NCBI GenBank assembly: GCA_904063045.1
Contig: CAJFCJ010000027.1
Span: 2,501-66,500 of the forward strand
DNA length: 64,000 nt
From: Dimorphilus gyrociliatus
Taxonomy: Eukaryota; Annelida; Polychaeta; Dinophilidae
Direction: 5' to 3'
A program made the position numbers and the translations under genes. This document shows, in pieces, positions 8,495 through 19,227 of the stretch. How positions within the stretch are numbered: position 1 is the first letter of the stretch; the number at the start of each line of letters is the position of its first letter. The notes below the pieces were generated by a model. The model was given only the letters and a program-made list of their open reading frames with translations. It was not told the DNA's origin and ran no database searches.

Positions 8495-11445
8495 ATGTTA
8501 AAGGAAGATATTCAAGGTCTATCCGCTACTGTAAAAGAGCAGATTGCGGAAAAATATTCCTCGAAACGGAAGTGTACAGATGTGATATTTGCGCCTTTGT
8601 GTCTTTTACTTCTTGGAATAGTGGTAAGTGGCAAATAGTTGGGAAGAAAAAAATTAAATACTCTTTCAAACTTGTCCTCTTCGTCGTCCTCCTCCTCCTT
8701 CTTATCACCATCATCATTGGCGTCGTAGTTGGCGTCGCCCCCTTCCATCTTAATCAAATATTTTCCTGTTGCAGATGTATCTTGAATATGTTGCTAGCAC
8801 AGAAGGAAATACGCTAATGTTTACAAAAGGACAAGATAGCTTTGGAAATATTTGCGGTTTAAATAATAAGCAACGATTAAAACGATATCCAGAGTTGAAA
8901 AAGAACTCTATGTCGGGAATAAATCTCGAAGGCTACAAGTATGAGATGATTTTTTCGGACCCTGTGTGTTCATTGATTGATTGTTTTTCATTTTTCATTC
9001 CAGTAAACTTTATCAATATGATTTTCAACAAACTTTTCCGTCGTATTCAAAAATTAAAGGAGCGATGGTGTGCGTAAAGGAGTGCCCGCCTTCACTGTCC
9101 AGCGTTAGGAAGCACAAGAAGTTTGCTAAAAGCGGATCTGGATTGTGCAGATACGACATAAAAACTTCTGGGATCTTTAATGGAAAAGGATCGAAGGATA
9201 CTTGTCCTCAATTACCAGTTGACGCAACGTAAAAATTTTGCCACATATTTCTTTTGCCTTTTTAACAATAAGACTTGCCATCATTCGATCAGATCCGAGA
9301 AATATAATAGGTGTTTTCCATTGAAGAGAAGTCCTAAGAAGTGCTCTAGTATTTCGTACGATGACTAACTGCAGGATGCTCTTGGCGATATTGTCCACAA
9401 TTATATATCATTGTTTTACCTGTCGTTGATTGGCTTGGGTTCGTAAATAGTTGATATATAAATAACGATCTTTGAACTGTATTTGCTTTCGAAAGGTTTA
9501 ACAATTTCACTCATGGCGTTTGTATTGTTTCTACCATCAATATTCTTTTACGTAATGACTGTTGTAATGGTGATTGCGATAGTCGGCTTACCCATATACT
9601 TCTGGTAATGTTGATAGGAGGAGGAGGAGGAGGAGGAGAGATACAATTGAGTTTATCTGAATTTTTCCAAAACAGGTACAGATATTCGGTGAGGGGAGGT
9701 TTATTAACTTTCATCAGTGCCATTACGTTGACAATATCCATGGCGATCTTTATGTTTTCCGCCTACTTTCTGTTTCACCAGATTAAAAAGGTTTTGATTT
9801 GGAATTTTATCCGATTGCCTCTTTTTATTTAGCGAATTGATTGTAATCTTTTCTTCCATCTTTCAAACTTCTTAGATAAAGAAATCATTTGAAGATTCTT
9901 CAAAAGTATTGAAAAAATTCCCACAACTACTCATCCTGTCGTGTTTTGTAAAGAAAATTAATTCAACATTGAAGATCAATATTTAATCAACTGATTTTCT
10001 CTTTCAGAGTTTCTTCGTCGTCTCTATATTGTTTATTAGACTGGCTTGTTTGTTTCTTCACCTACTTACTTCCGGTAGGAACAATCTAATTAGATTTACT
10101 TTTCCAATCAACTTTTCCTCTTGATCTTTTTCTTCTCTTTCTTGAATAGGAGTGCATTTGTTTGTTTGTTTGTTTGTTTAGGAGAGGCAAGTATAGGACG
10201 ACACAATTTCGTATCTTTTAAATCTTCGGATAAGAATTTCTACCTGAGATATTTGGCAGTTTTCGTCTATATTTGGATATATAAATTCGTACTGGCCTGT
10301 CAGTATCTGATAGTATCCGGATCGATATCGTATTGGATATTGTCGAATAAAGACAACTATTCTTGGTGGTCAATAAAAACATCACCAATACTCTTATCAT
10401 TAAAGAATTTAGCAAGGTACAACTTGGGAAGCGCCATCTTCGGTTCGTTTGTGATAAGTTTGGTGACGCTCTTCTTCCTCTGGTTGAGATTATTGCATAT
10501 TATGTAATTGTTTATTGATTCTTTTCTTTTACTAAAATTTTGTTTTGCAGATTGAAACGTTACAGAATGTCTTGCTGTCTGTGCATTTTCAAGTGTTGTA
10601 CAAAGTTTGCCGATAACGTTCTAAAAGTTTTCAGTAATACAGCCTATACTCTAGTTGGTAAGATTTTCCATTGACGTTGCGTCGAGTTGTATTCGTTACA
10701 TTTATTTGAGCAGCTATGAGAGGGGAAAACTTGTATAAATCCGGAAAGAAAGGCGTTTCGTTACTATTCGACGAATCTTCATCATTCATTATCGCTCTTG
10801 GTACGCGTTATTACTTATTGGCCGCCGAATTATTACTTGGCTCCCTGGTTTTTGTTCTGGGATACGCGTTGCTCAACGTAAGCGGGAGGCGGCATCTTTC
10901 TTTTTTCTGTAAGAATTGAAAAATTTTTCACTTTTTTCAACAGTTTCAAGAAAGAATTTGCGAATGGCGACTTCCCTTGTTTATCATGTCTTTAATAACT
11001 TTTATAACGGCCTCTTCATTTCTGGAAAATTACGGCGTAAGCTATTTTCTATAGTAGTAGTAGTAGTTGTTGTTGTTGTTGTTATTGTTGTCATTGATCT
11101 TAGAGGTTAAACTACCGCAATTCTACATTTCAATAGGCTATTGTGGAAACTACCTACACTTGTTTACTCGTTATTGGTAACGATTTGAAGGGGGAGGAGG
11201 AAGAGAAGGAGGAGGAGGACAATCAGAAGAGTAATTCAAAAGACGGAAAAAAATCTAAAGTACGTAAAAGGAGAGGACACGGTTAATAATGAATAGAGTC
11301 ACTTAAAAAACACGATTTTTGTCGACAGGTAGCGATGTCATTAGGCTTTATAAAAAGAAAGAATCCCATTAAAGCGGCCACTGGTAAATTGGGATCAATT
11401 TTTTCAGATTATGGTATTAAAGTTCCCGCCAGTGCCGTAATATGA
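8495..11445 (+). CDS. SLC44A1-like: Choline-transporter-like protein, 14 exons (SLC44 family)
   Basis: Multi-pass membrane protein of the CTL/SLC44 family, which moves choline or ethanolamine at plasma and mitochondrial membranes. Exons: 8495-8623, 8775-8965, 9004-9228, 9293-9438, 9496-9604, 9676-9790, 9876-9947, 10008-10074, 10182-10503, 10551-10657, 10714-10877, 10944-11036, 11137-11259, 11329-11445; phases agree and the sum is 660 codons, close to human CTL1. Family landmarks in order: KRKCTDV, DSFGNICG, VCVKECP, CPQLPV, RCFP, FVLACQYLIVSG, RYNLGS, CCLCIFKCC. Introns are 38-151 bp. Anomaly: codon 207 (9366-9368) is TAA in an otherwise open frame. A donor at 9218 spliced to 9375 would skip it in phase (628 aa) but would also drop the conserved RCFP segment. 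The tail has an acidic EEEEKEEED stretch. Family call sure; exon 4 status open. Confidence 0.85.
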
Positions 11446-11611
11446 AAATATTTTCAGATCTACGTTCAGCATACTATTTCAGCCTTTTGTAGTTTACAAT
11501 GTTGTTGTATATAATGCTTTTGCTCTATAATTATGAATTACAAACAATATCTTGCTGCCATTCAAGCTGACTATTTTAAATGTATTGTTTGTTTGCTTCC
11601 TTTTACGTCAC

Positions 11612-11617
11612 AATAAA
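11612..11617 (+). terminator. Possible polyadenylation signal of the CTL gene
   Basis: AATAAA 167 bp past the CTL stop codon, within an A-rich context. Position is right for the 3' end of that transcript. Confidence 0.4.
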
Positions 11618-12431
11618 CAAAAAAGTGAAGTGTTTGTTGGCGAGATATAGTTTGGTAAAATTATTGAAGAAGGCTATCAGCTCGATTTCATTCTCATTCC
11701 ACAATATGAATCAATGGGAGACAACCAACTGAAAGTGAAGGGCTAGAAAATACTACTATTTCAACATTCAACAGTCGATTTATGCATTTATACACACTAC
11801 TAGTTTTGTGTAAAATCAACGTCATTTAAAGAATTGTAGGATAACCTAAAAATGGCCTCTTTCTCCTAAAAGAAACCGGTTAGCTGGTACGGTTACCTGG
11901 TAAATGGAATTTGCAGTATAAGACATACAACTCTTGCACTACGTTAAATTGTTGAAAATGATTAGATTGCTTGATGAAATTCAAATGAATTTTTACACAA
12001 AATACCTTTATTTCCCTTGAAACGGATTTTTCGTAGCAATAACCGATGTTTAAGTAAATGAATTGACTAAATGCATTAATGGGGAAATCTAGAATGAACG
12101 AATGAATAATGATCAAATAACTGAATGAATGAATGAATGAATGGATTAATTAGCGAATGAAAGTGACTATTTCAACAAGAAAACTGTTTCTTTTACTTTG
12201 TCAGATGTCTGCAAAACAAACCAAAAAAATAAGACATCTTTTCCATACGAGAAAGTCAAACACTAGGCCTAGTCATACTTCACACAAACATCAGTATTTG
12301 TTGTTTGTAAAAACAAACAAATATGGTTGAGATTAAAAGTTTCAATATGGGGAAATTTTACTCAACTGCATCCAAAAATTGTTTGCACAGAAGCAAAACA
12401 TTAGCGTAATCGAGCAGCTTTCCAATAAATG

Positions 12432-12465
12432 TATATTCTATACATATTTTGAATAGGGAAAAAGT
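12432..12465. repeat. 34-bp dispersed repeat, copy A
   Basis: Identical over 34 bases to 14830-14863; both contain TTGAATAGGGAAAAAGT and are preceded by AATAAA a few bases upstream. The two copies sit on either side of the cupin gene. Too short to name as an element. Confidence 0.8.
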
Positions 12466-13842
12466 GTTCTTCTTTCTCTGTCTCTTTCCGTTGGGGAGTA
12501 CTGAAATAAAGATACAATAGGCTTAGGAAAAGAAAAAGGCTATATTCCCAGATTTAGCAAAATCCGTCTGGCTTTAGAATTTTAACGCTTATTCCATTCA
12601 AAAGGCCGAAACAGAGATTGTAAGACGAACAAGTAAGAGATTGCGGTAGAGTATTTTATTTACTAAACAATTTAGAAGGTTATTGTCTTTCTAATATTTT
12701 CTATTGCAAAATGTTCATTTAGCACTACAAACACAGTGTTTGTAGCGTATCGAATGACCCAATCGCGAACCATTCGCCTCCATATTTTCCATTTTCAAAC
12801 CAATTAGCAAAAATTAGTGTTATTATAATACAACATGATTAGTATTAGTCGTTGCTATTAGAGCTATAATATAGTAGTTACCATTCAGTTTTAACATTGA
12901 ATTTTTGCTGTTTGATCATTTATAACGAACCTGAACGTTAAAGTCAAGTGTACAATTGGATATTCGGCTTGTAAGTATTGGTTTTTCCTAATTCATGCAC
13001 TTGGTGCATAAGAAAGACAGAGAATAAGGAAGAGAAAGAGATAGACAGACTCTGACAGAGATAGTGAAATGGAGAAAGAAAGGGAAAAGAAATTAGATTA
13101 AAATTACATTATCTACTAAAAAGTTGGAAAATTCAATGAATGAATGATATAGAAAGAGTATATGTATATTTAGTTTTGTTTGTAATGTAATCGTCCAGAA
13201 GAATCACGCAATTGCAATAGTTCCAGTTTGTAGGAAAGTAAGCATTGTAAACTTTTAAAAGTTGCATTGTCGGCAATTTTTCAGGCAATTTACTAAATAA
13301 CTCTTGAATGAACTCTTCAATATATATTGTTATTTATAGTTGACCGATCAGCTACTCATCATTTAAATGTTTTCATGACGTCATTGTTATGTATTTATGA
13401 TACTCGTTTGGTTAGGGTTAGGTGAGAAAGAATGGAAAAAGAGAACAAGGTCTCCCTTAATCGATGTAGTCGAAAAATAGTTCAAATCATCTTGTATTTC
13501 TATGCAATATGAAAAGATTAAATCCTTGTCTAGCTAATTCTTGGAAATTGATGTTATACTTGAGTTTGAATGGCCTAAAAAAAAGAGAGAGAAAGAAAGA
13601 AAGAGAGAGAGCGGCAGGGTTAGAGAAAAAATGTCCTAGTTATAGTTTAAAGTGTTTATGCCATTCAAATTTTCGAACACGAATGTTTGATGCTATTTTT
13701 AGGATATCCTTTAGTATATGAAGGGCGAAGCGAAGACAGATGAGAACATGCCAGAGAACTGACACTCTCTCTTCATTTGCAGTTTGAAGAAATTTTTGGT
13801 CTGCTTCTGGAATTTTAGTATATTAAAAAAGAAAACTGAATT

Positions 13843-14361
13843 ATGGGCGAGATATCAACGATGACGATGAATTATTGGATTTCGCATTTGAATTTGAAAC
13901 CTCATCCGGAAGGCGGTTATTATTCGGAAGTTTATAGAAGTAAAGGTATCATACCGAGCACTTGTACTGAAGAAAAGTTTAAAGGAGATAGAAATTTCAT
14001 AACTTCTATATATTTCTTGCTGTCGTACGACAACTTTTCAGCTTTTCATCGCCTAAAACAAGATGAAATTTGGAGTTTTCACGCCGGCTCGTCAATCTGC
14101 GTTCATATTATTGATGAAGACGGAAGTTATTCAAGGCAAACTGTTGGTTTGAAGTTGCACAAGGGCGAAACTCCACAATTTGTTATCAAAGCCGGTCAGT
14201 GGTTTTCTTACAATGTTGAGGAAAAGCATGGATTTACAGTTGTTGGTTGCGCAGTTTCACCAGGTTTCGACTTTGCCGATTTTGAATTGGGCATGAGGGA
14301 ACAGCTTCTCGCCAAATATCCTCAGCATTCCGAAATTATTACCCGATTTACAAGACAATAA
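13843..14361 (+). CDS. Cupin_5 (DUF985) domain protein
   Basis: 172 aa, single exon, essentially one cupin_5 domain. Diagnostic pieces are HPEGGYYSE.YRS (21-33), TSIYFLL (54-60), FHRLKQDEIW (68-77) with His80, AGQWF (117-121) and PGFDFADFEL (140-149). The family forms a small beta-barrel found in bacteria, fungi and many invertebrates; its substrate is generally unknown and sugar-type small molecules have been proposed. Length is normal for the family. No signal peptide, so probably cytosolic. The ATG at 13843 is used; an internal Met at residue 7 could also serve. An AATAAA at 14500-14505 lies 139 bp after the stop. Lack of introns is unremarkable for so short a gene, though a bacterial origin cannot be excluded here. 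Confidence 0.95.
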   Translation: MGEISTMTMNYWISHLNLKPHPEGGYYSEVYRSKGIIPSTCTEEKFKGDRNFITSIYFLLSYDNFSAFHRLKQDEIWSFHAGSSICVHIIDEDGSYSRQTVGLKLHKGETPQFVIKAGQWFSYNVEEKHGFTVVGCAVSPGFDFADFELGMREQLLAKYPQHSEIITRFTRQ

Positions 14362-14499
14362 ACAAACAATCAATTATTGAAATTAGCTTTTAAAATGTAC
14401 TTTACGAAAACAGTTTTGTATATTTCAGTGTTCTGAATTTGCATATTGACTAACAAATTAATGAAATCATTTCAACGGTTTTGTATGTGTGAATCTGAC

Positions 14500-14505
14500 A
14501 ATAAA
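14500..14505 (+). terminator. Possible polyadenylation signal of the cupin gene
   Basis: AATAAA followed by an A/T-rich tail, 139 bp beyond the stop codon. Confidence 0.4.
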
Positions 14506-14829
14506 AAGAAATTGATTAAATGATATAATATTGAAAATTGTTGAATTTGTAAGAGACTAATTGGGGTCTTTTTCCATTAGATCTTAAGCAGAAGGTAGAT
14601 AATTTTCCTAGGAGAACTAGGGAATACTTGCCCGTTTCGTTTATTTATTGACCAGAAAATTATGAGAGAAAATGAATGAATAGATTGATTGATTGAATGA
14701 TTGAATGAATGATAGGTAGAAGAATGGCAGAGGTGAATGACACCATTTGGAACTCGATGTTTCATAAACATAAAAGAGTTATGACTTTGAAAGAGCTAAA
14801 ATTTCAATAAAACTTTATCAAATAAAGAA

Positions 14830-14863
14830 TATATTCTATACATATTTTGAATAGGGAAAAAGT
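14830..14863. repeat. 34-bp dispersed repeat, copy B
   Basis: Matches 12432-12465 without a difference. In this copy TTGAATAGGGA (14847-14857) is followed 30 bp later by its exact inverse TCCCTATTCAA (14888-14898), giving an 11-bp stem. The inverse arm is not present beside copy A. Confidence 0.8.
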
Positions 14864-16552
14864 AAAATACGTAAATTGTATCGAAAGTCCCTATTCAATA
14901 GATATTGCTATTTGCATAAGACAACGAATATATAACAAAATATTTCAAACAGAAGAAACTTTTCTCTCCCTCTCTCTCTTATTCTCTTTCTTAATTTTAT
15001 AGTTTATATTACCAATCATATCTTGGAAACATTTTTATCTCGATGGAAGTTGAGCATTGGGTAATTTTAGTCAAATTAGATTTTTGATTTAGGGGAATCG
15101 AATGATTGAGATGGATGAAAAGCTTTTTAAAAAATTTATCTCCTTTATCCAGTGAAAGTAACATTTCCAAACAAACATAAAGTTTATTCAGGGTCACGTC
15201 AATGTCAAAACTTTCTACGAAGAGAGAAAGGGCGGTTAGCGGTTAGAAGTGCGAGAGAAAATTTTCAAACATTCAAAAGATAGAGCGTCGAATTGGTGGT
15301 TTTTTTTTACGAACTCTAGGCGAGCCACTCGGTATATTAATTGCTGAAATAGAAGGAAGAAGGAATTCACCTGAATTTCTTCGGTTTTTTCCATTTCAAA
15401 CTCTATGAAAAGGATATCCTCAGCGAGAACTTTTCTACCACCAAGCTATTAAAGAAACATTCACCGGGGATTGGATCTTTTCCTTTTTTTTCCAACTGTT
15501 TGTTTCTCTCCTCAAACGGAATAGTTGATTTCTATTCCTTTCCGGTTTTTTTCTTTATAACGATTTCGTTTACGAATTAAATAGAGTACGAAAGTTGATA
15601 AAATAGCAAAATAGGTGAGAGGGATTATGTCAAATTTCCCAAAGGACTAAATTTCACAATGCCCTATGGGAAATATTTTCGTCATGGAAGAAACCAACAT
15701 TGAATCCCTGAAGATGAGGACGGATCTAAGTATTTTACTCGTGTCTACAAGTTCACTTGTAAACAGATTGGGTCATAAACTTGAGTTCTTAAAGTTCGTC
15801 TGGCCTTTTATCAAATAGGCAATGCTAGCATTAACAACCGGACTCGATAAATAATGGAGTCAGGCTTGATCTCTAGTTGCACACTGTTTTATTTGGAAGA
15901 ATGGTAAAGTTTGTTTTCCGATGTCTACTTGAATAAATTACTTTCTATAATCCAGTTTGTTATCTTGATGAATTGGCAATTCTACCATTATTAATCAACG
16001 CAAATGTATAGAGAAAAGAAATTCGAAAAAAGTACTGAATGTACCTTTAAAAAGTTCTTCTCTTAGATCGAGAACAGGATAAAAATGTGCTCTGCTTTTA
16101 AGAAATTTCTTTTCATTTTGGTCCTATTATTTGTGTACTTTGAATAGAATATCAACTATCCGACCATAGAATTACTAGTTATTACGCTCCACTTCACAGA
16201 TAGGCTATGTTAACCGCTTTATTCTCAAATAGGAACACTTGAGTTTCTTCGAAAAATACTATGAGCCTATAAGATTGGAATTCCTTTCTTTTTGCCCTCT
16301 CTGCTGGCATATTTGTACTAAACTAGTCAAAGGAATGAATAAGCGAACGAACGAATGAGTGTTTGAATTACTTTTCAATTACTTTTTCTTCGTCATCCTT
16401 TCAGCTGTACAGATTGTCTGCATGTGAAAAAGATGGAGAATAGACATTCGTATATGAAATGCATTCAATGGGAATCTTGAATGTCATTTTATCAAGTTTA
16501 ATAGAAAATTAACAGAATATTTGAAATTGAATGGGGAATAGAGAAGGAAATG

Positions 16553-16621
16553 GGGAATAAAAGTGTAGGGTTAGGGTTAGGGTTAGGTTAGGGTTAGGGC
16601 TATATAGGGAATAAAAGTGTA
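16553..16621. repeat. Interstitial telomere-like tract flanked by 15-bp direct repeats
   Basis: Bases 16566-16599 hold five to six TTAGGG units, one of them shortened to TTAGG. The same 15 bases, GGGAATAAAAGTGTA, lie immediately left (16553-16567) and just right (16607-16621) of the tract. Such short interstitial telomere tracts are usually ascribed to repair of a break with telomere-repeat insertion; the flanking duplication fits a staggered break. Confidence 0.8.
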
Positions 16622-19196
16622 TGACAGACTATTGAGATAGATTTTCATGCGTAGAGGACTTATTCACGCTTGCCCGTTGTGTGGTGGGCGCGTTGTTTAG
16701 TGTTCTAGTTCGGCCAACTAGGTGAAATATCTAAGTGTGTTTTACACCAGATAAGAGGGTGACAGGCGTTTCGCGACAGAATTCCTTTCGCCATAGTTGC
16801 ATAAGATTAGATTAGAAAAAGAAAATGAGAGAGAGAATATGAGGTTTAAGAAAGGATAGATGATGAATGAAAGAAGCTGAAATTGCGAGTTGGGATGGGG
16901 AGAAGAATAAGTGAGACAAATTTCAAATTCAATTAGGTAAGGGAATATAATGTAAAAAGTTTACAAACAATGATATACGAAACGCTAAAAGCGTATAAAG
17001 CATTTATAAATTTCTTTATATAAAATGCAATTATAGTGGAACACGTACATTACATATTCACTTCTCACACTTTCTCCTATCAACATTTCTTTTACTTTTT
17101 CATTAGCCCTCTTCTCTTCTCTCTCTTCTTTCTTCGCCAAAAAATAGTTTTTTTCTTAAACCCCATTGTGAGCTTTTACAATGTTAGGCGAGGGTAATGA
17201 ACTTGAATAGGTGAAAAAGAAAACTTTTAAATAGCTGTTGCACCAAAAGGGACAACGACGCAATCAGTTTAGTGACCCCATTTATACTAACCCAGCTCCA
17301 ATTTAATTTATTTATAGTTGGCAGGTGTCATTTTTATCTAACAATTTCCGGTTACTTTTGATGACGCATAGCATTCAACTACATCTTCTAATCTACAGAA
17401 TTAGTAGATTAATATATGCGCAATTACTGCAAAGCTGTAAACACTATTCGCACCGCTGTAATAATTACGTTAGGCTAATTAACTAGCAAAGGTTAATTAA
17501 TTCACCTTTCCCTCCTGCCTATCTTCAACCTTTCCGTCTTTCTTTCTCTAAATCTTTTCCATCTGTAGAGAAAATACTCCTATTAAATCTTTGGGGCAAA
17601 GTTACAGAATAGGAGAAGAATAGGAAGGAGAGGAAATTTTAGAAGAGAGATAAAGCAAGCAAAGGGGTGGGTGAATTTAAAAAAAAAATAAAAAGAAAAA
17701 AAGAAAGAGGAGGAAGAAGAAGAAGAAGAAGACGGAAATTCGATAAGAAAGTCAATTATTTATTTACTTTTAAGTAAAGTTTTAATTGTTTCTTTAGCTT
17801 TTCTTTCGTACTTTTTTAACGCTTTTTTCTCTATTATCGAACATAAATGGAAATGTTGAGAAAAGAGAATGTAAAAAGAGAAAAAGCAGCAGAAAAGAAG
17901 GAAATGACTGTTTAAAGAGGGTAATGAAAAAATTATAAAAAGAGAGAGAAATCAACTGTTGATTGTAGGCCTGTTGAAGGGAATAAAGTAATTAATCATT
18001 TTTATTGTATATTCAGTATGCTGTATGTATATATTTTATACATATATATTGTATATACTGTATTCTATATAGGGAAAAAATCAAAAGGAGACTAGATTGG
18101 ATAATTAAAGATAATTAATAATTGTTGAAAAGGAGAAAAGGGAACGTGGAAGGTTGAGTTTATTGAAAAAAAGACATGTCAAAAGTATTAAATCGCGGCA
18201 GTGGTAGAGAGAGAGAGAGAGAGAGAGAGAAAACGTCTGTTTTTTGATTAATTTTTCCTTTTTTTCTTTGTTTGTTTCATATCGTATCATTTTTATTGTA
18301 AAAGAGTCAATAGTGCGTTTGTAGGTTGCATGATATTCTTCTTCTTCCTTTGTTCACGCTTATTAAGGTGAACAAGAAAAAGGTAGATTGGCGGATAGAC
18401 AAATTGAGAAAAGGCAAAAGAAAAGAGACAGAGAGAGGGGAAGAAAATAATCAACGCGATTAAAATACATTCTTCTCCGCATTTAGTCGTAGTTGGTGGT
18501 GTTTTTTAAATAAATTATTCAAATGTTTTTCAACCGAGAAACGCACATGTTAGAATGAAAGGCAATGGAATATAGTGTGCTAACCAAGTTGAACCTGCAT
18601 TTCATGCCAGAGGCAATAATGGATCTAATTGGGAATTGTTGCTCTTCGATATACACTAGACAAAATAGAGTTTACCCTTTTCTGATAGAATGTAAACGTA
18701 TTGACAAAACAAGCATTTCCATTTATTTAATTATTAATTTATTCATAATTTGTAATAGGACAATATTTGAGGAAAATAAAACCTTTAGCCTCGCTTCGCT
18801 CTCACCGCCTCAGCGTTAAATCTAGCAAGGGAATCTTTGCTAAAGGTAAAACGAGCTTAACCCAATCCAAATAATCGGCTAAAGGATTATTTGCAGAAGA
18901 CGTTTGTTGGAAAATTATCCCGTTTAAATTATTACAATTACTCGATTCCCAGTCAGTCAGGTTAGAACACTGACAGTATTTTCAAAGTTGCGCAAAACAA
19001 CCAAATTGCCTTCGCCTCCAATTCATCAATGTAGATGCAGATACTAGAATTTAATCTTTGCTGTTTACGACCGTATCTATGACTTTTGTATATATGATTA
19101 ATAGAAGAAAAAGCGCTTAGCCGTTACAAGGTAGTTGCGGTAGTTGCAGAAAGGAATCGTCGGAATGGATGGTTGAATGAATGATTGAATGCATAG

Positions 19197-19227
<31 letters not shown>

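Larger units (their letters stand above)
11446..13842. other. Intergenic region, CTL to cupin
   Basis: 2.4 kb of AT-rich DNA without a supported gene. It contains the probable CTL polyadenylation signal (11612-11617), a (TGAA)5 array at 12122-12142, one copy of a 34-bp dispersed repeat (12432-12465) and short GAAA-rich tracts near 13580. Confidence 0.6.

Noticed and set aside
8434-8817. Open frame across exon 1 and intron 1 of the CTL gene with a hydrophobic run
   Set aside because: It is in the wrong frame for the SLC44 motifs (CTDV, GNICG) and starts without ATG; the hydrophobic run comes from CTC/ATC-rich intron DNA.
9349-9374. Micro-intron (19-26 bp) around the TAA in the CTL gene
   Set aside because: Too short for the spliceosome, and every available donor breaks the reading phase.
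13478-13500. GTTCAAATC resembling a tRNA B box
   Set aside because: No A box at the right distance and no acceptor stem; no tRNA found anywhere in the window.
18565-18819. ATG-initiated 84-codon frame
   Set aside because: No motif, no polyadenylation or splice context, and chance length in this AT-rich region.
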